A stretch of 11,793 bases of DNA from SAR324 cluster bacterium (lineage in GTDB: Bacteria; SAR324; NAC60-12). A program made the translations under genes and the position numbers. Each line of letters starts with the position of its first letter. The stretch's first letter is position 1. Location: positions 1-11,793 of the forward strand of contig JAPKDT010000043.1 in assembly GCA_028822475.1 (NCBI GenBank), written 5' to 3'. Shown one piece after another: positions 7,590-11,793 of this stretch. Below the pieces are notes generated by a model that saw only the letters and a list, made by a program, of their open reading frames with translations, had not been told where the DNA came from and made no database searches.

Positions 7590-7679
7590 TCAAATGTCTA
7601 ATTCAAGCGTATCCAGTTCAATCATCAGTCACGGTGTCTGGATGTCAGCCTTGTTTATGTCGGCCAGTTCTGGATTCAT
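7590..7679 (-). pseudogene. bhcC: beta-hydroxyaspartate aldolase (bhcC-like, D-threonine aldolase family), N-terminal remnant
   Basis: Just after the bhcB stop a perfect AGGAGG precedes an ATG at 7679. The frame reads MNPELADINKADIQTP, TGA (7629-7631), LMIELDTLELDI, TGA (7590-7592), then only stop-rich AT sequence. The pattern xIQTPxLxxxLDxLExxI is the N-terminal signature of alanine-racemase-fold D-threonine aldolases and of BhcC, where I recall a Cys at the place of the first TGA. About 29 of some 380-390 codons survive, so the catalytic lysine and metal site are gone. In known clusters bhcC directly follows bhcB, as here. The alternative, a 16-codon short ORF or leader peptide, is less likely given the match past the stop. 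TGA is a normal stop for cdsA and uppS here, so recoding is not supported. Confidence 0.68.
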
Positions 7680-7684
7680 TTTAT

Positions 7685-7690
7685 CCTCCT
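7685..7690 (-). promoter_or_regulatory. Perfect Shine-Dalgarno AGGAGG in front of the bhcC remnant
   Basis: Minus-strand AGGAGG sits 5 bases (ATAAA) before the ATG at 7679 and 2 bases after the bhcB stop codon. It is the only consensus ribosome binding site seen in the window. It decides the start of the remnant and shows that a well-translated gene once began here. Confidence 0.8.
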
Positions 7691-7692
7691 GT

Positions 7693-8661
7693 TTAAGAAT
7701 TCATCCAGGGCAATTTGTCCAAATCAACATTTCCTCCGGTAATAATCACACCTACGCGTTTTCCAGCAAAGGTGTTTTTGTTATTTAGAATTGTAGCCAA
7801 GGGTACTGCGCTTGAAGGTTCAACGACGATTTTCATTCTTTGCCAAATGAGCTTCATTGTATCAATAATTTCCTGCTCGGTTGCAATCAGAATGTCTTCA
7901 ACATGGTTTGAAACAAAATGCCACGTCAAATCTTTCAGGGGTACTTTCAGGCCGTCCGCCACCGTCTTTGGATCGTCATATGCGATAATGTGTCCAGCTT
8001 TAAAGGATTGGTATGCGTCATCGGCATTTTTCGGTTCAGCGGCATAAATTTTTGTTTCCAGAGCAACATTCGACAAAGCCAGACAAGTTCCTGAAACCAT
8101 CCCTCCGCCGCCAATCGGTGCAACAACCGCATCCAAACCTCCGGTTTGCTCCAGCAATTCCAGCGAGCAGGTCGCCTGTCCGGTAATCACTCGCGCATCA
8201 TTGTAGGGATGCACAAAATCTGCTCCGGATTCAGCTACAACCTTGGCGAGAGTTTCTTCGCGTGATCTGGTGCTTGGTTCGCATTCGACGATGGTCCCGC
8301 CGTAACCGCGTACGGCCGCTTTCTTTGGTTCTGGAGCGGTGTGCGGCATAACAACAGTTACCGGTATTCCTCTCAGTCCGGCAGCATAAGCCAGAGATAG
8401 AGCATGATTTCCAGAAGAATGAGTGGCCACACCTTTGGCCGCTATTTCATCATTCAATCCAAAAACTGCGTTCGATGCTCCACGTACCTTGAAGACTCCT
8501 GCTTTCTGGAAATTTTCGCACTTGAAAAATAATTCCGCTCCGCTCATTTCATTTATAAATGAACTGCTCAAAACCGGTGTTTTGCTGATGTAAGGCTTGA
8601 TGCGTTCTTGCGCCGTTTTTACATCATCGAATGTTGGAATGTACATGTTAGATCTTTTCAT
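7693..8661 (-). CDS. bhcB: beta-hydroxyaspartate dehydratase (bhcB-like; threonine dehydratase/serine racemase fold)
   Basis: PLP enzyme of fold type II, 322 residues, apparently intact. Visible elements are PLP lysine K58 in FKVRGA (57-62), SSGNHA (82-87) that holds the substrate carboxylate, the glycine-rich phosphate loop PIGGGGMVSG (182-191), AAEPKNADDAY (207-217) with acidic residues suited to a divalent-metal site, EPSSAVPLATIL (281-292) and the C-terminal TGGNVDLDKLPWM (308-320). Generic annotation would be threonine ammonia-lyase or serine racemase. The MYIPTxxD start, VPLKDLTWHFV and LDKLPWM ending resemble, from memory, Paracoccus BhcB, which dehydrates (2R,3S)-beta-hydroxyaspartate to iminosuccinate. 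The flanking bhcA and bhcC remnants strongly support this. The ATG at 8661 overlaps the bhcA stop (ATGA); homologues suggest Met6 (ATG at 8646) as an alternative start. With its partners broken, it may now act only on hydroxyaspartate, serine or threonine. Confidence 0.85.
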   Translation of the reverse strand: MKRSNMYIPTFDDVKTAQERIKPYISKTPVLSSSFINEMSGAELFFKCENFQKAGVFKVRGASNAVFGLNDEIAAKGVATHSSGNHALSLAYAAGLRGIPVTVVMPHTAPEPKKAAVRGYGGTIVECEPSTRSREETLAKVVAESGADFVHPYNDARVITGQATCSLELLEQTGGLDAVVAPIGGGGMVSGTCLALSNVALETKIYAAEPKNADDAYQSFKAGHIIAYDDPKTVADGLKVPLKDLTWHFVSNHVEDILIATEQEIIDTMKLIWQRMKIVVEPSSAVPLATILNNKNTFAGKRVGVIITGGNVDLDKLPWMNS

Positions 8662-9035
8662 TTTGCAGAATTACGAAAAAACTCTTGAGCTACCGAAACT
8701 CCTGAACCCAGAGAAACAGGAAAACCCAAATCTAGCATTGCGATTTCCGTCACGGCAATTCTGGACAAAAGCATCACATCCTTAAGACTTCCTAAATGTC
8801 CGACGCAAAAACCTTTCCGGCAACTTTTCCTAAACCTCCGTCGAAGGAAACACCTTACTTGTTTTTCGCGTGATTAACCAGTTCGTTCACGTTAAATCTA
8901 TTCGGAACCAGGATAGCCGTTACTGTATCGGAGTAAATTTCATTAAGAACATCTCATATTTCCAGTCGCCAGACACTCACAGCTTTGCGGAGCTTTTCCG
9001 GAATGTTTGTAGCGAAGTAAAAAATCAATCTCCAT
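8658..9035 (-). pseudogene. bhcA: aspartate--glyoxylate aminotransferase (bhcA-like, class V), multiply disrupted
   Basis: Reading the minus strand by hand gives an aminotransferase in pieces. Near 9033-9035 an ATG leads to MEIDFLLR; a frame change is followed by TNIPEKLRKAV (9010-8978), the BhcA/SgaA N-terminal motif. The same frame continues directly into a C-terminal part: SVWRLEI, TGA (8954-8956), DVLNEIYSDTVTAILVP, NRFNVNELVNHAKNK, TAA (8855-8857), GVSFDGGLGKVAGKVF. A one-base loss at 8802-8806 then shifts frame to GHLGSLKDVMLLSRIAVTEI and on through LGFPVSLGSGVSVAQEFF to a TGA at 8658-8660 that overlaps the bhcB ATG. GKVFRIGHLGSL and LGSGVxxAQExxR are typical of BhcA. About 125 of roughly 395-400 codons remain, and the PLP-lysine region is gone. 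The family call is firm (class V aminotransferase); the BhcA assignment rests on motifs plus gene order. Confidence 0.82.
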
Positions 9036-9074
9036 CCTGACTAAAAACATAATGCTCTACGCGTTTGCTTGTGA

Positions 9075-9299
9075 GGCTTAGTATTATTTAGGTTACATCC
9101 TGATGTAGCGTTATTTGCTCAAATCAAAGGGATAGTTGTAATAGGAGCGTTTACCTTTTTTAGCAGTCTAGCGGTCTGGGGCTTTCTTAAATATACTGTC
9201 GGAATCCGTGTAACTGAAGAAGACGAATATAATGGTGTCGATGTGAGCGAATTCGGCCTCCATGCTTATCCTGAATTTGTGGAAAGGCAAGGCTCGTAG
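9075..9299 (+). pseudogene. amt: Ammonium transporter Amt, C-terminal fragment
   Basis: Plus-strand open frame from just after TGA 9072-9074 to TAG 9297-9299, with no usable start codon. It translates to a last membrane helix (AQIKGIVVIGAFTFFSSLAV, then WGFLKYTVGIRV) followed by the cytoplasmic tail VTEEDEYNGVDVSEFGLHAY and PEFVERQGS. The tail matches the conserved Amt ending GIRVSEEEExxGLDxxEHGxxAYPEF, which contacts GlnK in intact transporters. Only about 64-74 of over 400 residues remain, so it is a 5'-truncated relic rather than a functional gene. Its broken end faces the 5' end of the bhcA remnant, with only 9036-9074 between them unexplained. No glnK is seen. Confidence 0.85.
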
Positions 9300-9304
9300 C
9301 TGAT

Positions 9305-9330
9305 TTTTTTATCGGTGTTTTTTATCGTGT
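9305..9330. repeat. Two-copy 13-base tandem repeat (TTTTTTATCG core)
   Basis: The plus strand has TTTTTTATCGGTG followed directly by TTTTTTATCGTGT, between the amt remnant stop and the oadB stop. The T-runs could aid termination of plus-strand transcripts leaving amt, but no strong stem precedes them. The 9300-9350 spacer holds nothing else recognisable. Confidence 0.5.
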
Positions 9331-9350
9331 AGTAGCTAGATCTTAGGGTT

Positions 9351-10928
9351 TTACAGCATTGCCAGCAAAACTCCTGCTGCAACTGCAGAGCCGATAACTC
9401 CTGAAACATTTGGTCCCATGGCATGCATCAGTAGATGGTTTTGGGAGTTGGCTTCGAGTCCGACCTGGTTTACTACACGCGCTGCCATGGGAACCGCAGA
9501 AACGCCAGCGGCTCCGATCAGAGGATTGATTGGTGAGGAGGACAGCTTGTTCATCAGCTTGGCCATCAACACACCGGTTGCGGTGCCCACAGAAAAAGCG
9601 ATCATGCCCAGAATGAGAATTCCAACCGTCTCTAGATTGAGAAATTCTCCTGCAGCCAATTTACTGCCTATACTCAGACCGAGAAAAATAGTTACAGTAT
9701 TGATCAGTGATTTTTGAATAGTGTCCGAAAGTCGATTGACCACTCCGCATTCTTTGGCCAAATTTCCAAACATGAACATGCCTATCAACGGCGCTGCCGA
9801 AGGCAGCAACAAGGCACAGAGTCCCAACACAACCATAGGGAATAAAATTTTCTCACGCGTGGAAACATAACGCAACTGAGTCATTTCAATCTCACGTTCT
9901 TTCTGTGATGTCAGCAGACGCATGATCGGTGGCTGAATGATCGGCACCAGCGCCATATAAGAATAGGCCGCAATGGCGATCGATCCAAGTAAACGTGGAG
10001 AAAGTTGGCTTGAAAGAAAAATTGCGGTGGGCCCGTCTGCACCGCCAATGATGCCGATGGAAGCAGCGTCCCGGAGAGAAAAGTCAATACCGGGAATTCC
10101 GTTCAATGCGAGTGCGCCTAATAATGTTCCAAAAATTCCGAACTGCGCGGCTCCGCCGAGTAAAGCAGTTTTGGGATTTGCCAGCATCGGACCGAAATCC
10201 GTCATCGCTCCGACACCCATAAAAATTATCAAAGGGAAAATTCCGGTTGTGATACCAAATTCGTAAATATAATACAAGAGTCCGCCAGGTTCCGAAAGTC
10301 CGGCTAACGGTATATTGGACAAGACTGCACCAAAGCCAATCGGCACCAGCAGCAACGGCTCAAACTGATGGCGAATTCCTAAATACAGCAGGATGAGTCC
10401 CACACCAATCATAATCAAGCGCCCAAAACCTTCTGTCCAATCCAAACCGTGTCCGCGAAAGAGTGCCGCCAGTCCGGTAGAATTGTAAAGGTTGAGCAAC
10501 ATTTCATAAAAAGCCGGCAATGCCACGACCGACCCACCACTCTCCACTTCCTCAACAATAACCGGAGCAATCCGGAGAATTCCCACCGTTTCGCCTGCCC
10601 CATAATGTTTAAGGTTTCGTAATCGCCAAAACACCAGTTGTCCGGAAACGCCTGCACGAAACTTAAATTTCGCACCTTTAGAATCTTTGAGTACCGCCAA
10701 AGTATCGCCGGCATAGACCCACTGATCAATTTTCGCATCGACTCGTATAACCCGTGCATCAGTGGGCATCACAATATTGATTTGCTCGTCACTGGACTGA
10801 GCAAACAAAGTTCCTGACATTCCTAAAAATAACAAAACCGCAAAAACCCGTATCAGCATTTTTATTAATTCTTGCAAATTATGCAGAGTGGATAAATGCA
10901 ACAGATCCATCTTTTTAGAGTTTTGCAT
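9351..10928 (-). CDS. oadB: Sodium ion-translocating decarboxylase beta subunit with N-terminal exported biotinyl/lipoyl-like domain
   Basis: Membrane pump subunit that couples decarboxylation of carboxybiotin on the alpha subunit to sodium export. From about residue 136 the protein is a normal OadB: hydrophobic helices, SNIPLAG (204-210), IGIIGGADGPTAIFLSSQLS (291-310, sodium-site D298), LIGAAGVSAVPMAARV (470-485) and LLMHAMGPNVSGVIGSAVAA (499-518). Unusually, at 525 residues it is about 100 longer than typical OadB. The extension has a signal-peptide-like segment (MLIRVFAVLLFLGMSGTLFA, 24-43) and then a biotinyl/lipoyl-like fold (about 49-119: INIVMPTDARVIRVDAKI, YAGDTLAVLKDSKG). K84 occupies the biotin-lysine position but the usual AMKM is DSKG. 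The ATG at 10928 is 4 bases after the alpha-subunit stop, with GAGG 10 bases upstream; Met24 at 10859 is an alternative start. No separate gamma subunit is visible. Confidence 0.9.
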   Translation of the reverse strand: MQNSKKMDLLHLSTLHNLQELIKMLIRVFAVLLFLGMSGTLFAQSSDEQINIVMPTDARVIRVDAKIDQWVYAGDTLAVLKDSKGAKFKFRAGVSGQLVFWRLRNLKHYGAGETVGILRIAPVIVEEVESGGSVVALPAFYEMLLNLYNSTGLAALFRGHGLDWTEGFGRLIMIGVGLILLYLGIRHQFEPLLLVPIGFGAVLSNIPLAGLSEPGGLLYYIYEFGITTGIFPLIIFMGVGAMTDFGPMLANPKTALLGGAAQFGIFGTLLGALALNGIPGIDFSLRDAASIGIIGGADGPTAIFLSSQLSPRLLGSIAIAAYSYMALVPIIQPPIMRLLTSQKEREIEMTQLRYVSTREKILFPMVVLGLCALLLPSAAPLIGMFMFGNLAKECGVVNRLSDTIQKSLINTVTIFLGLSIGSKLAAGEFLNLETVGILILGMIAFSVGTATGVLMAKLMNKLSSSPINPLIGAAGVSAVPMAARVVNQVGLEANSQNHLLMHAMGPNVSGVIGSAVAAGVLLAML

Positions 10929-10932
10929 GCTC

Positions 10933-11793
10933 TCAAGACCTCAGTGTGATTAAGGCATCTCCAGTTTGCACCGTATTTCCGGCTTGTACATGAATTGCTT
11001 GTACGACTCCGGCTTGTGGAGATTTGACTTCCGATTCCATTTTCATGGCTTCCATCACCAACAGTGTTTGCTCTTTGACTACGGTCTCACCGTCCGCTAC
11101 TTCCAGTCTTACGATGTTTCCTGGAGTGGGTGCGGGGATATCGAGATCTGAATTTTGTGGAGCCTCTGGTGCGGACTCAGCGGCATTTCGGGAAACAACT
11201 GGCGGAACGATATTCCCACCGGCATTGACTTGAACTTGATAGGCTTTGCCGTCGACTGTGATGGTATAATCTCTTGGGCCGGAAACTAAAGGCGCTGTAA
11301 ATTTTCCAGCCGCCGGATTGCTTTTTGCCGCTTCGTCCGATTTTTTCCGGATTGAAGTTTTAGCTTTACCCAAAAGAAAATCAATACCTTTTGCTTCACA
11401 ACTTGAAGCAATGAAGAGATTTTCCTCAGTTTCAGGCAGATTGTTTTTTTTAAGTTCTGCTGCTGCTTTTGGGGTTCCCGGATCCAGCAGGTCAAGCGGG
11501 TCATCTTTGAAAACAGGCTTATCCAACTGTTCCGCAGCCAGTTTTACAATTTCTGGATCCGGCTCGACTGGTGTTTGGCCAAAATAACCCAGTACCATAT
11601 TTCCATATGATGGATTTATTTTTTCCCATTTGCCAAGGGTCACGTTGAGATAGGCTTGTTGGAAATAAAATTGTGATACAGGCGTGACCGACGCACCAAA
11701 ACCTCCCAGCCGAACAACTTCCGACATTTCCTTGATGACTTCAGGAAACAGGTGCAAGGTTCCTGTATCACGCATCATCATCGTATTGGCCGT
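10933..11793 (-). CDS. oadA: Oxaloacetate decarboxylase alpha subunit / PycB-like carboxyltransferase with biotinyl domain, 5' end beyond window
   Basis: The visible 286 residues are the C-terminal part of a biotin-dependent carboxyltransferase; the reading frame stays open through the right edge. First comes the end of the PYC_OADA domain (LFPEVIKEMSEVVRLGGFG, SVTPVSQFYFQQAYLNVTLG, MVLGYFGQTPVEPDPEIVKL). Then follow a Lys/Glu/Pro-rich linker, DYTITVDGKAYQVQVNAGG, and a biotinyl domain (APTPGNIVRLEVADGETVVK) whose biotin site MEAMKMES puts the biotinylated lysine codon at 11041-11043. The stop TGA is 4 bases before the beta-subunit ATG, so the two are translationally linked. Paired with OadB it most likely decarboxylates oxaloacetate to pyruvate at the inner membrane with sodium export. 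The catalytic metal-binding part is outside the window, so another substrate such as methylmalonyl-CoA is unlikely but not formally excluded. The MMM near 11776 is internal, not a start. Confidence 0.93.
   Translation of the reverse strand, partial: TANTMMMRDTGTLHLFPEVIKEMSEVVRLGGFGASVTPVSQFYFQQAYLNVTLGKWEKINPSYGNMVLGYFGQTPVEPDPEIVKLAAEQLDKPVFKDDPLDLLDPGTPKAAAELKKNNLPETEENLFIASSCEAKGIDFLLGKAKTSIRKKSDEAAKSNPAAGKFTAPLVSGPRDYTITVDGKAYQVQVNAGGNIVPPVVSRNAAESAPEAPQNSDLDIPAPTPGNIVRLEVADGETVVKEQTLLVMEAMKMESEVKSPQAGVVQAIHVQAGNTVQTGDALITLRS

Noticed and set aside
7629..7631. TGA in the bhcC remnant read as selenocysteine at a cysteine position
   Set aside because: A second TGA and a TAA follow soon after, the rest of the gene is missing, no SECIS-like hairpin is evident, and Sec is not known at this non-catalytic site.
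7585..7788. Plus-strand ORF of 67 codons opposite the end of bhcB and the bhcC stump
   Set aside because: It is antisense to sequences with clear protein homology on the minus strand and resembles no known family.
8597..8785. Plus-strand ORF of 62 codons overlapping the bhcB start
   Set aside because: It lies opposite the bhcB 5' end and bhcA remnant and has no recognisable features.
9973..10266. Plus-strand ORF of 97 codons
   Set aside because: It is a shadow of oadB, whose conserved motifs cover the same bases on the minus strand.
1..11793. CRISPR arrays, tRNA or rRNA genes, insertion sequences, attachment sites
   Set aside because: No regularly spaced repeats, tRNA-like folds, transposase-like frames or terminal inverted repeats were seen, including around the gene relics.

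Overview
The window looks like chromosome from a Gram-negative, probably proteobacterial and plausibly marine, organism of moderate-to-low GC. The signs are an RseP-type site-2 protease with two PDZ domains, the non-mevalonate gene dxr, a class A malate synthase and a sodium-pumping decarboxylase. The lineage cannot be fixed from the sequence alone. Most genes lack a clear Shine-Dalgarno sequence.

Layout. (1) Positions 1-4493, minus strand: a compact envelope/isoprenoid operon, transcribed uppS > cdsA > dxr > ACT-domain gene > rseP, with rseP running off the left edge. (2) Positions 4590-5755: rsmD (minus) and folK (plus), divergent housekeeping genes. (3) Positions 5743-7335: malate synthase aceB (minus), whose stop overlaps the end of folK tail-to-tail by 13 bases. 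(4) Positions 7347-9299: a decaying region. It holds one intact gene, a PLP-dependent beta-hydroxyaspartate dehydratase (bhcB-like). Upstream of it lies a badly damaged aspartate-glyoxylate aminotransferase (bhcA-like; internal deletion, two nonsense codons, one frameshift). Downstream lies the first ~29 codons of a beta-hydroxyaspartate aldolase (bhcC-like; nonsense codon, then loss of the rest) behind a perfect AGGAGG. An ammonium-transporter (amt) C-terminus lies on the plus strand beside the bhcA remnant, and an orphan open frame sits just upstream of aceB. (5) Positions 9351-11793, minus strand: the 3' part of a biotin-dependent decarboxylase alpha subunit (oadA-like) followed by a sodium-pump beta subunit (oadB). 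The beta subunit carries an unusual N-terminal signal peptide plus a biotinyl/lipoyl-like domain.

How it fits together. The order bhcA-bhcB-bhcC is that of the beta-hydroxyaspartate cycle, which assimilates glyoxylate (with glycine and aspartate) towards oxaloacetate. Here two of the three visible genes are wrecked and only the dehydratase survives. The neighbouring malate synthase also consumes glyoxylate, and the oadAB pair would decarboxylate oxaloacetate while exporting sodium. The main discoveries are the three gene remnants (bhcA, bhcC, amt), which simple ORF calling misses, and the hybrid architecture of OadB.
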